Shown: piece by piece, positions 11,534-22,474 of the stretch
Layout: every line of letters starts with the position of its first letter
Position numbering within the stretch: the first letter of the stretch is position 1
Origin: Gnomoniopsis sp. IMI 355080
Taxonomy: Eukaryota; Ascomycota; Sordariomycetes; Diaporthales; Gnomoniaceae
NCBI GenBank assembly: GCA_027946555.1
Contig: JAPEVC010000241.1
Span: 1 to 52,349 of the forward strand
Reading direction: 5' to 3'
DNA: 52,349 nt
Translations under genes and position numbers: made by a program
Notes under the pieces: model-generated
Database searches by the model: none
Seen by the model: the letters and a program-made list of their open reading frames with translations, nothing else
Told to the model about the DNA's origin: nothing

Positions 11534-12268
11534 TCAATTCCGATGCAATAGATCGTTGAACCTTTTGAAGAATTTGCCTTTGCCAGATTTTGGTGGCCTG
11601 ATGCCCAATGCGGATAATTCCTCGTTCCGCCCCCTGTTCTCCTCATTCAGCCTCTCTTGTCGAAGTTTTCGGTCGGCGCGGACGACTGTGAAGAAGGCCG
11701 TCTCAACGTTTGTTCCCAGCTTAGCGCTCGTTTCGATGAAGCCGCAGCCCAGCTTCTTGGCGAGGTTCTGTCCCTCCATCGTGCCAACCAGCCGCCGATT
11801 GTCCAGGTCGCTCTTGTTTCCGACCAAGACTATGAGACTGGGCGAGAAGTGACTTGCGTCAAGCTTGCGCTTCACGTCTACCACTTCGTGGAAAAGCCTC
11901 TCTGTTGCTTCGAAACTGGACCGTCTGGTGACATCGTATACGATCACAAAGAGCTCATTTTGCCGTATCCATTGCTCCCTTAACGCGCCGTATTCTTCCT
12001 GCCCAGCCGTGTCAAGGATCTCCAGGTGGCTGGGGATGCCATCGATAACGCACTGACGCCTGTAGCTGTCTTCCAAGGTGGGATCGTACGTCTCAGTGAA
12101 GTGATGCATTGTCAGCTGTAGGGTGGGATTAGTCACATACAATGCAGCATGCCTTGGCGGGTCTTTGAAGATAGAGTTCCTCACATTTATCGTCAAGGAG
12201 GTTTTGCCAACACCGCCTTCTCCGAGCATCGCTATTCTGTCCGTAATCTTTCCAGGTGACCCCGCCAT
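11534..12268 (-). CDS. Ras-like small GTPase without a CAAX box
   Basis: A GTP-binding switch protein of the Ras subfamily, 221 aa. Exons: 12185-12268 and 11534-12115, separated by a 69-nt intron (12116-12184) with a CTAAT branch site. Motifs: P-loop GEGGVGKT at 16-23, effector Thr at T41 in TYDPTLEDSY, DTAGQEEYG with the catalytic Gln at Q67, NKSD at 128-131 and ETSAK at 156-160. It is therefore catalytically complete. The carboxy end is basic (KSGKGKFFKRF) but finishes LLHRN with no prenylation Cys, so the usual membrane anchor of Ras is absent. The only ATG at the front is 12268; the frame upstream begins with GTG. The intron is in frame and free of stops, so retention would add 23 residues just before switch I. 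Confidence 0.92.
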   Translation of the reverse strand: MAGSPGKITDRIAMLGEGGVGKTSLTINVRNSIFKDPPRHAALYVTNPTLQLTMHHFTETYDPTLEDSYRRQCVIDGIPSHLEILDTAGQEEYGALREQWIRQNELFVIVYDVTRRSSFEATERLFHEVVDVKRKLDASHFSPSLIVLVGNKSDLDNRRLVGTMEGQNLAKKLGCGFIETSAKLGTNVETAFFTVVRADRKLRQERLNEENRGRNEELSALGIRPPKSGKGKFFKRFNDLLHRN

Positions 12269-15089
12269 TTTTGTCTCAATCCGTTGGTTCTGTTGCTGCA
12301 ACACTTGGCCGGCAGGCTCGTGATTGATTCAGGCGATCGACGACTCGTGGCTGCTTTCGGGCGTGGCATGCATACTTGAGCCGCTGCTAGTCGATAGACA
12401 CGTTGCTGACGAGGTGATCGGAAAGCAATATATGCAACCACTGACGCAGAACGTCGAAGAATCTACTTCCACCTGCAGCAGCTATGCGAGCTATGGGGAA
12501 TTTACCCCTGGATCCACGCGTTGCCTTGGTGGGACCCCCCCCCCTCCCAACGAACGTGCTCGGTAGGCCTGTTAGGCCCAGCAGGCCCACTCGCTGGTCC
12601 GCCGACTGCTGCGAGAGGTCAGAAGGATTCTCTCGCTAGCCGAGATGAGCAATGGCTGGGCGGGCCGTCCCCTCGGATCACTGCGAGGCGATTCCCCGGA
12701 TGGATCACACCGGACACAAGCACGTGGGAAGGGGCTCGCTCGCACCGGTCCGCCGGGTTGGATCCAGTCTCCGCGTAACGCGTCTCTTGAATTCGCAACT
12801 CGTCGTAGACAGCTTGGCGATAATACGATGGCACAGTCATCAAGACTCACGGCCTGAGGTTCAGAGCTTCCGCGGAGTTCTCTGGCCCCAACTCGCAAGA
12901 GTCAGGAGGTAGGATGAGCAACTTCAACACGATTTTGCACCGTTGTATTATTTCCCCTGATGTCCATCAAACTCTTGTATTACTTGTAGAGTCTGGTGGA
13001 TCATGCTCCTCGATATAATGTAAGCGTCTTTGACTTGGCAAACCCACCATCTGGTAATTTTTGACAAGCTCGGCGCTATTTCCCATTGGACGCGAAGTCA
13101 AAAGTAACTTTGTCACGTTCGCGTAGCTGATAGATTGCACGCGGGCTCCATTTCGCTTAATGGATTGATCATTTGGATGAGTCTTTGGACATGCAGCAAG
13201 GCGGGTTCGCCACGAATCGTCAGCACGAATTCCGAAAGAAAGCTGGCCTGTTCATTCAATCTTTCGACTGAGTTCGGTCGGTTATTCGCGAAACGGGGCC
13301 TCCAAAACAACTATGATCATTTGCGAAGGGCTCGCCCAACTAGAGAGTGACTATTTTCATTCTGGCGAGCGAGCTCAGCCGCAGCATATAGCACTTCCGA
13401 CACCGGCATTATGTACGATATGGAATCACAAATGGTCCAATCGATGAGTATTTGGAGTCGTCCACTGAATTATTTGCGGACGGTGTGCTACTTTCAGTCT
13501 CCATCATTGTCTTGGTCCTAGACACTCTTTGCAAATGTAGGTAGGTAGAACGTACTGTCTGCATCTTTCTGTAATGGAGAAGACTTACCAAGTATACACA
13601 GTGCCAATGACGCGTTACCTTGAATATCAAACGGATCCGTACGGCGATAGCTTCGTAGTATGGGGCATGTCATGGACTGTTTTCGGATCCCGAATCATAA
13701 CCTGCGGCGCATCTAAAGCTCCACCTTCGAACCACAGACGATGGAGGCGTCCCTTGATAAAACTGATAAGCAGTCTAGTCCTGCGCATGCGTTAGGTATG
13801 ACTCAGAAAACCTGGTCTTGAAAGAGATACCATTCGGGCAGGCTGAATGTTGTTGTGGAGATGCCGTATAATGCGTATGGTACAATGAAGAGTGGCCGCT
13901 TCTTTCCCATGCTCAGATCAATGTCATGGCTATATGGCAGGTACGGTGTAAGCAACATGTGAAAGACACAACAAACGAGCTGCGACTCTGAGGTGTGAGT
14001 CCAGAGCTCTGAGGAGCTCGCATACCTGCCTAAGTAAATTTCTGGCTTGGGATATTGTCAGAAATTCATGGAAGCTTTCCAACTGCTCCATGTTCACTCC
14101 TTGTCGACTGATTCGTCTGAGACTCGACTGAGCTAATCGGGAGTCTTTGCCACCGCACTTGGCCACGGTACCTAAGTCTTCAAAACCACTTGCGAGAAGT
14201 CTTATATTTCGGATCTGTGAGTTGGCTAGACTGTGTCGCAGTTCGCATCACAACTCGCTTGTGGTGTCTACACTAGTACGTGACCCCCCAAAGGCAACCT
14301 GAGCCCCAGCTTGTAGAATTCTCTGAGAGATTTGGACCGTGGTCGACTTCATGATGGCAGCGAGGTTTTTCAGGACTATACAAGCCGGAGCCGCCCGGGG
14401 CAGCCTGTGTTGCAGCCGCCCACTATTGCGGCTCGATTAACATTTGCAGAATCCCTGACCATGAGGGTTCCTGGTTGAATGTCCAAAGCTTGGACGACAT
14501 CTATCAGGCATTGCTAAAGCACCCATATCTCAGAAACACCTTGTGCAGAGAACTTGTAGGTTTCCTGAACAGGATGCTCTGAGAACGATGCTGTCCCGAG
14601 ACACCACAAGGTCGACATCGACGTTTTTACGATACATCGACGGTTCGTCTGAGCCTTTGACCCAGATCGTGGTGATCGAAACGGAGGAATCTGATTCGTC
14701 TTCAAGTGCAATGTCGAGATTGTCAATCCCTCCCCATATGACACGAACCTTATTGCAACTGTATCTACCGAGACTCTTGGCAGACCTGCTCTTTGGGGCA
14801 TCATGCGCAGCATTCACTGTCCACACGATGTCGACCAACTTCCAATCCTTATTGGGATCTCGAAAGCTGGCAAAAGCACCGCTTTTCTTCCAGCAGCGCA
14901 GACGCCGAGAAATACCCAAAGTACATACTACCTAGGTCCTAGGTCCCGGGCGGCCCGTGACGTCACCGATTCACGATATATTCTGGTCGGGCAAAAGGGC
15001 GGCACATGACACGACGCGCTTCTCATACGCCTCATCTTTCCCGTCGAGATTACACAGACAGTCCAATGTAGGAAGCTACACCAGCCACC
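12269..15089. other. Divergent intergenic region between the Ras-like gene and the monooxygenase
   Basis: About 2.8 kb containing the promoters of two divergent genes. The only candidate gene in it is the weak minus-strand frame at 14530-14919, listed separately. A near-copy of the CCTAGGT palindrome lies at 14929-14942. I see no RNA gene or transposon. Confidence 0.5.
14530..14919 (-). CDS. Possible small protein or gene remnant
   Basis: A 129-residue open frame with protein-like composition in its middle: segments such as DWKLVDIVWTVNAAHD and VRVIWGGIDNLDIALEDE, and a mixed, non-repetitive codon pattern. The opposite strand is also open over the same span, but its translation is much less protein-like. 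I do not recognise a family, there is no supporting intron structure, and the start codon is uncertain. It may be an exon or a relic of a longer gene. Function unknown. Confidence 0.25.
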   Translation of the reverse strand: MGISRRLRCWKKSGAFASFRDPNKDWKLVDIVWTVNAAHDAPKSRSAKSLGRYSCNKVRVIWGGIDNLDIALEDESDSSVSITTIWVKGSDEPSMYRKNVDVDLVVSRDSIVLRASCSGNLQVLCTRCF

Positions 15090-16611
15090 ATGACTTCTAC
15101 AGCGTCTCCCCACGCGCTGAAGAAGCCCTTTGAGCTTGCCATCATCGGTGGCGGCATCACAGGGCTCATGCTCGCGATAGCCCTCCACAAACGGAACATA
15201 CAATGCACCGTCTATGAGCAAGCCGCCGAATTTGGTGAGATTGGTGCAGGGGTGTCCATCTCCCGGAATGCCGTCAGGGCCATGGAATTCATCGACCGCA
15301 GCGTGCTCGGCGCATTCAACATTGTCGCCACGCGAAACAAGTGGGAATCGAAAAAGAGTGTCTGGTTTGACTTCATGGACGGCATGTCGCAGCTCCCTGT
15401 CTCCCAGCTAGCACCGCTCTTTGCAATGGTCGATCCCGGGGTTGGCCAGAATGCAGTGCATCGTGCGAGGTTCCTGGACGAGCTGACACGGTTGCTGCCG
15501 CCGGATCGAGCACAATTCAATAAGACGCTGCATCACATCATGGATGACCGATCATCGTCGGGCAAGATGCTGCTCAAATTCACCGATGGTTGCGTGGCCG
15601 AAGCCGATGCGGTCTTGGGCTGTGATGGCATCAAGTCGCGGACAAGGACGCTTCTTGTGGGCGAGGACCATGCGGCTGCGAAGCCTGTTTATACGCACAA
15701 GTATGCCTATCGGGGCCTGATACCCATGAGCCAGGCGGTGCAAGTGCTTGGAGAGGAGCGGGCGGTCAATGCATCGTTGTGGGTGAGTATAGACTCACAG
15801 GGCCAGCATAGCAGCAACATAATCCCCCCTTTCCATGCTAACGGACCCATGTGAAGCTAGGGAGAAATAGACATGTGTTGACCTTCCCTGTGGAGCACGG
15901 TGCTACAATGAACATGGTGGCATTCGTCCACAACGATAGAGAAGAGTGGCCGAGCACAAGCAGACTCACTTTGCCCACAACAAAGGTCGAGGCCTTGGAT
16001 GATTTCCGCGAGTTCGGTCAGACTGTCAAGAATATTCTACAACTTACTCCGGAGAAATTAGAGAGGGTGAGACTCACATAAAGCCGCTCAGCAACACTCG
16101 TCGCAAGCTGACTCTCCCGTAGTGGGCCGTTTTTGATCTTGGCGATCATCCCCTTTCTACCTATTGTAAGGGCCGTATTTGTCTTGTTGGGGACGCAGCC
16201 CATGCAACGAGCCCGCACCACGGCGCTGGTGCAGGCTTCTGTATCGAAGACGCGGCTCTCCTCGCTAGTCTGCTCGCCGACCCACAGGTCAAAGATAACT
16301 GTCATCTTGAGATCGTCTTCGCAGTATATGACACGCATCGCCGCGAGCGGACCCAATGGCTTGTCCGGAGCTCGCGCCGCGCAGGCAATTTATACCAATT
16401 TCTGACAAAAGACATCGGCATGGACGTTGCGGCCACAGAGAAGGAGCTAGCTGAAAGGCTGAGCCACATATGGAATTACAACCTTGAGGACGCGCTGCGC
16501 GAAGCCACCAAAGACTTACACCGAAGACTGCGCGTGCCGGGGATTCCAAGGTGCGATTCTCAGGTCATGCCGTTCTACACCAATGAGCAGAACGGCGTGG
16601 AAACACAATGA
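15090..16611 (+). CDS. FAD-dependent monooxygenase, salicylate-hydroxylase-like
   Basis: An NAD(P)H- and FAD-using aromatic-ring hydroxylase of the group A flavoprotein family, 463 aa. Exons: 15090-15782, 15857-16066 and 16123-16611. The dinucleotide-binding GGGITG is at residues 20-25. The CDG motif at 178-180 and GD at 324-325 within GRICLVGDAAHATSPHHGAG contact FAD and NAD(P)H. The VHRARFLDEL segment and the NRHVLTFPVEHG strand match salicylate hydroxylase relatives. Intron 1 was ended at 15856 (acceptor aag) because this keeps the frame and reads SLWLGRNRHV. A TAG acceptor four bases later breaks the frame. The true substrate may be any small aromatic or a secondary metabolite. It starts a plus-strand run with lsdA-like, transporter and reductase genes. 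Confidence 0.9.
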
Positions 16612-17914
16612 TCTTTACAGGAAGCGCCCGGGCGTGTAAGATCTTGTCATCGTCGAGATGGATGAGAAGAGCAGACGAGGCCGTATGGCTTTGGACGAAG
16701 CAGAACACCTTACGCGCTGAATCCGGATCGTAGATTAGGAAATCCTACCCATGAACTGACAATCATGATTAGGCCGGGAACAAGAACTCAAGCTGGCCAC
16801 ACTGACGGCTTTTTTCAAGAGCTGGGCCCTGGTCTGGGGCCGTTTCGCCCACGGGATGCACCCAAAGCACGCAACTGCCTCGCAGCCTTGACATCACGCC
16901 GAGTTTTCCTTGTAGGCTCTACGTGGGAACCTGTCAACGCAATCACACAGTCCATTGGGAACAAAGTATTGGTGAGCAATACGTATCATTGATGCGGCCG
17001 GCGGGTTTAGGAGATGTTGAGACAAGGGAGAGCCGAGCTACGCAGGTTTCTATGGGTGGGTTATCCAAATTACGCAAATCAGCATACAGGTCAGATCCTG
17101 AAGATCTCACCGGAGAACATGCACCTGCAAATACTGCCGAATCAAGCACTGTCGATCCCATGCGTGTTACTGTTACGTGAGCTTACTTTGTGGTCCCTTC
17201 TTTGTTGCTAATTGCGCGCATCTGTCCAGCCCTGTTCGCACGGCGCTTAGCCCTGCAAGCTGAACGTTGTGTCCCGGGAGACCAGCTTTCCGCGATCAGC
17301 CACGGGCCTAGCTTGGCCCAGTGGCTCAGTAGACAACTACCGAAGAGTCCTAGGTACTCCTTCTCCAACCTCTTCGTACCTAGGTACATCGCCTGCGCGA
17401 TCTTTCTATTACATAGCAGCAGCTGCATGCAGCCGTGCTCTCACCTGAACAAACAACGACAATGTCACTACACATCTATCTCATCATGCACCATCGCGGC
17501 TCCGGAATCCGGAAGGGAACTGGACCGTCCCCATTTTTAGACGCTCAGTTGCTTCGGCACATCACCGCCCCTGTCAACTCAGAAGGATGCTGTACACCGT
17601 CTGACATGTTCATCATTGACTGCCACGTGACGACGCTTTTGGTGTCAACCCTTGGCGGCCGCTGCATGCGTCACTTTTCAATCGTCTGCCAGTGCAGCCG
17701 TGTGGCTTTGTAGGCTGAGGCTCGGTGGCATAGCTGGTAAGGCCTGAATGTTGACCGCGCACTAAATTGAACATGACTGCCCGTGTTGAAGAGCAAAGAC
17801 GTTCTCGGCATGTTGCGAGGTGAACATATATATGTTGTGTTGGTATCCCTTTTCGGAGACCTGAGAACTTTTGTTGCACATCATTCTTCGATATCTTGCC
17901 AACATCCTTCAAAA
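16612..17914. other. Intergenic region upstream of the LsdA-like gene
   Basis: No believable gene. It contains one exact palindrome TACCTAGGTA at 17377-17386 and a half-copy at 17348-17356. The last 100 bases, ending in the A-rich aaaaATG context, are the promoter and leader of the next gene. Confidence 0.5.
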
Positions 17915-19092
17915 ATGCACTTCTCCACGTTTCTATCCATGGCGGCCTTCACCGGTCTGGCCACCGCCCTGCCTCAAGGCTTCAGTGCACCTACAGAAGA
18001 TGGCTTTCCCAACCCCAATCCATCCCAGCTCGCTGCGATCCAAGTGATCGCAGACGGGCAGTTGTCCAACGCACCTCCACCAGCTAAACTCGCCGACAGC
18101 AGTCTGACAGCTTTCAAGCTGATTGCCTTTAATGAGAATTTCGAGGTCGCTTTCTTTTCGTCTCTCATGGACAATATCACAGATGAAGTAGCGGGATATC
18201 AACTGGAAGCAAGTGAAAAGAAGGAGCTGCTCAATGTGTTGCAAACCGTGAAAGCTGTAAGTTAAGCGAGCCTTTCAGAGTCCCTGTGGAGCACATACGC
18301 TACCGTGTGCAAATGCTGATGCCACCATAGCAAGAAGAGCTCCATTCACTGAACGCCAGGAACACACTCTCAAGATTTGGCGCATTCGCGCCCCAGCCAT
18401 GCACATACAAGTTCCCCACCACTGATTTCCACTCCGCCCTCGCCCTCGCCGCGACCTTTACGCCCGTTGTCCTCGGCACCCTACAGGATGCATCTCAACT
18501 TCTTGCCACCAACGGAGATGCTGGCCCGGTCCGCGGCGTGGCGTCTGTCATCGGACAAGAGGGCGAACAAAATGGCTGGTACCGCTCGCTCCTGGGGTAC
18601 AAACCCTCCGAGAAGCCCTTCTTGACTACCTCGGTCGCCCCTTTTGCATACAGCGTGCTCCAGAATTTCGTCGATTCCTGCCCTTTCGACCAAACTGACA
18701 AGAACCTCATCAACATTACAATCTTTCCCACAATCAACGTCTTGAGCGGGGAGGGCGGCATGAATGTTTTGCCCCAGGACCAGACACTCGAGTTCAGTGC
18801 TGATCTTACCACTGCGCCCGCAGGCTGGCAAGACTTCCAAGACGACTGCGAAGGCTTGTTCGTTACCTACTTCACAGGCCAAAATCTCCCCATCAGCGAG
18901 CCCGTTCAGGAAGCGTCATTCGTGGGCAATGTCATCACCTTTAAAGCCAACTTCCCCTTCAGTCAGAATGTCATGCAAGGCCTGAGCATTGCTTCGCTCA
19001 CTACGAGCGGCAACTTCAGTGGCCCCGGTAGTGTGCCCGCTGCGACACTAGCGGCACCCGGGCTGATTCAAGTCAACGATATGCTGAGCTAA
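17915..19092 (+). CDS. Secreted late-sexual-development-like protein (LsdA family, ferritin-like fold)
   Basis: A 367-residue protein. Exons: 17915-18256 and 18331-19092. The N-terminus is a signal peptide (hydrophobic residues 4-18, likely cut after ATA before LPQ). After it comes a PNPNPSQLAAI segment and a helical region with AFKLIAFNENFEVAFF, which resembles the ferritin-like LsdA/Rds1 proteins of Aspergillus and relatives; these are expressed in sexual development or starvation. Glu residues in the NENFE stretch and GQEGEQNGWYR are of the kind expected in the helical bundle. Several NxS/T sites fit secretion (for example DNIT and INIT). The enzymatic role in this family is not known, and whether iron is bound is not shown by the sequence. 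Confidence 0.8.
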
Positions 19093-20547
19093 AATAGGGA
19101 ATATTTTCTAGATTTGAACAGCAACCAATTGATGAGCGGTGGCCTAGAAAAGCGTAATGAACGGGTAGCATGGGGAGAGGTGGGGTTTTGGCCTTTGATA
19201 TACAAACCACTATTCTATTAATTGTTCAGACTCTTTCCTGCTCTCTGGATATGGCGATCTTCTGAATCTCAACATAGATCTGACTTGAAGCCTTCATGTT
19301 CACGTCCCGTCCTGTGTAGTGTTGTCGTTTCCGCCGTCAGAGGCATGGCATGGCATGAAAGCCTCAATAGCCCTTATCCCCTTGATCTGCTCATAAACAT
19401 CCCATTCCTACTTTGCTTCTGCGCACAAGTCCTTCCGCGCGCCCAATTACGCTTTCACAAAGGGCCTGGGGGAAGTGTGTACTGAAGTCTATACTGAAGA
19501 GTTACAAGGCATGAGGGTGTGACCATGGACAATTCAGCAGAATCCGCTCATGTTCATAGCGGGCCGCCTGACGCATTCAAAACTCTCACGGAATGTTCCG
19601 TATGGCCGACTGCTGAAACCCATGTGTCCGGTGCGAGCCTGCAGAAGTAGCATCCTTGTTACCCCGGAAATTCTTTCGACCAAGCCCCCCTTTACCCCAG
19701 GTTTTGGCGTCGACTGCGTCCTAATGGGGAATGATTTGTGGAGCTTAGTTTCGACCTATGGAAACGCGGATCGCCATGCTCCTGGCGCACGGCTCTCGTG
19801 TGCTTGAAGTGCTCAGATGCTGAAATTGAGCCAAGGGCACACAGGCTTGTCGATTCATAGACTTGGGCGAGCCTCGAACAAGTCACTCGTTATAGACACA
19901 AAAATACCTTCCAAGTTGATGATCTGGACATAGTGCTGGCAGCTCCCAGCACTGACTTGTCACCTGAAGCGCTATCCTCCCAGATTAGATGGACGATTTG
20001 CCAGCATGGCGACAATAGTTGATGCCGAGTTCTGCCTCATACTGTTACCACGGCTCCTCATAACATCCCTGGGGAAAGGGTCCTCTTCGCTAGCCTCACC
20101 TGTCTGTGGAGAAATACGCCATCTCAATTTAGCTCGCCACAAGCTGCAGGAGACCCCATCGGCAGGTAGGCCACGAAGCAGAATTGACTAGGGCCACTTA
20201 GTACCGGAGAGGCGGAACCAACGTCATGTTTGATGGACGACTTGCCGGAAGAGCCAATAGCATCCTCGTCTGTGAGGAAAATGTCACGGCCCCCTATATT
20301 CTAGCTCAACCGCGGTGTAGCTTATGGTGTAATGAAAATACCGGCCATGGTGTGCGGCTGCGGGAGTGCCGAGGAAGCATATTGTGTATATCAACGTCTG
20401 CCCGCCCCTCTTGCAGGCTTCGAAACCCCAACGCTGATTGTTTTGTATGCCTTGAAAGCTGTGACTGAATACCAAATTGCTGCTTTGCTTCAACAAACTT
20501 CCTGTGATCTTTTCTCGATCAAAATTTGCTTTCCATTAGAATTCACC
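19093..20547. other. Intergenic region between the LsdA-like gene and the transporter gene
   Basis: About 1.45 kb with no gene-like frame, RNA gene or repeat that I can support. Confidence 0.5.
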
Positions 20548-21902
20548 ATGGCCGCTAGAAGAGAGTCCATCAACGGCAACAAATACGAAACTGAAGAGAG
20601 TAGGTACGATTATCCAAGGGAAGACCCGGACCATGTTCTCCAACGGGCCCGAACAGCGGGTGCCGTGTCAATATCAGCCGAGCTTTTCGAAAAGTTGTAT
20701 CTGTCGCCCAAGAACGAGTCTTCAGGGCAGCTGAGGCGGGCCTTTGGCAATCCCACGCCTATGTACGTGCACAGCGAGAGCCGTTGGATCCTGAGGCCGC
20801 TCCTAGAGTTTGAGTCCCTCTCACTGATACTATTTTCCAACAGCGGACTCATAGGATTCCTCATGTGCTTGAGTCCCCTCTCTTGCTCACTTATGGGCTT
20901 CCGAGGCGCTAGCAACACTGGTGCCGTTCAGATGTAAGACTTCCACCCAGCGTGGCGATATTTCCTTGGGAAAAGAGGCGAAAAAGTTTCTGAGGTATAG
21001 TTTGAACGTGACTAATGAATGAAAGCCCTGACTACTGGTTCTTCGGCGGTGTGCTCATGATCCTCTGTGGCATCCTTGAATTGGTTCTCGGTAACACCTT
21101 CTCATCCGTTGGTAAGTACCCGAGTGCCCCAAATGTGAAATACCCTTCACATGATCCCACCGATATTTCATATGCTAATCAAGGTAAACATAAAGTATTT
21201 TCTACCTTTGGAGCTTTTTGGCTCACCTTCGCGGGAACACTCACTCCGTCATTCATGGCCTTTGCGTATTTTGCTGCGACGGGAGAGGCTGCCACCACGG
21301 GTCTTGCATCACAGGAATTCAACGCCGGTTTTGGTAAGTCATTTCTGTCATTCTATTCTGATGGACCAGATGGCTGATATTGTTCTCCGTAACAGGACTC
21401 TTCCTCATTTTTATGGGCGTGGTTTGCTTCATCTTCTTAGTTTGTTCGTTGAGAACAAACATCTGCTTTACTATTATATTCTTCACTCTCGTCTTGAATT
21501 TTATCATGCTTACTTCCGCATACTGTGAGTCTTGAGTTCCTTACTCACGGTCGTCCGTATATGATTAGGCGAACAGTCCAATCCACGCAACACTAGGCTG
21601 ACGAGTTGTGCTACTAGGGCTTCTTGCAGGAGATTACCTGGGCAATGCGGCCAAGGCAGGCAAATTCATCAAGGTACGCCGAGCTCGAGTTCTGGATTTG
21701 GTAGTGAATGCACACTGATAGACTTTCCTGAACCCAGGCAGGAGGAGCCTTCGCTTTCGTCACTTGCATATCTGGATGGTGGATTTTCTTCGCCATCCTC
21801 CTCGAATCAGTAGACTTCCCGATTTCATTGCCTTTGGGTGATTTGAGCACAGTGATTAAGGGTAAACGAGAACGTGCGCTCCATCGCAAAACAGAAGTGT
21901 GA
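20548..21902 (+). CDS. GPR1/FUN34/YaaH (AceTr) family acetate/ammonia transporter-like protein
   Basis: A 292-residue membrane protein with about six helices. Exons: 20548-20762, 20844-20933, 21026-21111, 21196-21333, 21396-21524, 21618-21673 and 21738-21902; all phases agree. Residues 1-60 are a soluble, charged N-terminus. The family signature NPxPLGL appears as NPTPIGL at the start of helix 1, followed by LSPLSCSLMGF. Later landmarks are DYWFFGGVLMILCGILEL and FSTFGAFWLTF. The family exports or imports acetate and related small monocarboxylates, or ammonium, at the plasma membrane. Intron 3 has two aag acceptors 12 bases apart in frame (21183 and 21195); the second restores the conserved SSVVFSTFGAFW. 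Very short exons in the membrane region make this one of the more intron-dense genes here. Confidence 0.88.
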
Positions 21903-22474
21903 TACCAGAAAGGGAGGAGACTGTTATCAACTCAATCAATCGTATGTTGTCCATTACTCAAGCATTAAGCAGCGCGTGTTTCGATCACATAGCATGTGAG
22001 GAAATATATGAGGTGACAACAACCCTGTGTCGACCTCAAATAATTGTATACAGTGGTGAGGCAGATTCTGCTATACCAAGAGACAATATCTGTAGCCGGC
22101 CGGAACTTGACATTCAACTTGCTTAGTTGTGGTTCGGTCAGGGTGAATCCAGCCGCAAGGACGGAGCAACATCCTGGGTTTGCGTATTCTCGTCGAAAGG
22201 ACAAATCGAATGATATCGTGTTGAACGCCTTTCCCAGAATTGGGGCTGTAGTACCCAGTCAACGACGAACATATGTTTGCCAGAGCGCGTTGTACTCGCC
22301 ACCCTGTGCCGGAATCCATGCGCGACCGGCCCCGGTTCGGCCGATCGTCTCCGAACAAGCGTCTTGAATGCTGCGAGGTGACACCATCGACTTCGCCGAC
22401 ATCCTCCTTTTCTTACCAAAACTGCGCCATACACCGGCTTTTCATCCTGGCGATTGAGGCAGGTGTTGGACAGC
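21903..22474. other. Promoter region of the aldo-keto reductase gene
   Basis: 570 bases between two plus-strand genes; overlapping small frames on both strands have no protein character. Confidence 0.5.

Noticed and set aside
12269..12304. 12-residue extension of the Ras-like GTPase
   Set aside because: It begins with GTG; the only ATG is at 12268.
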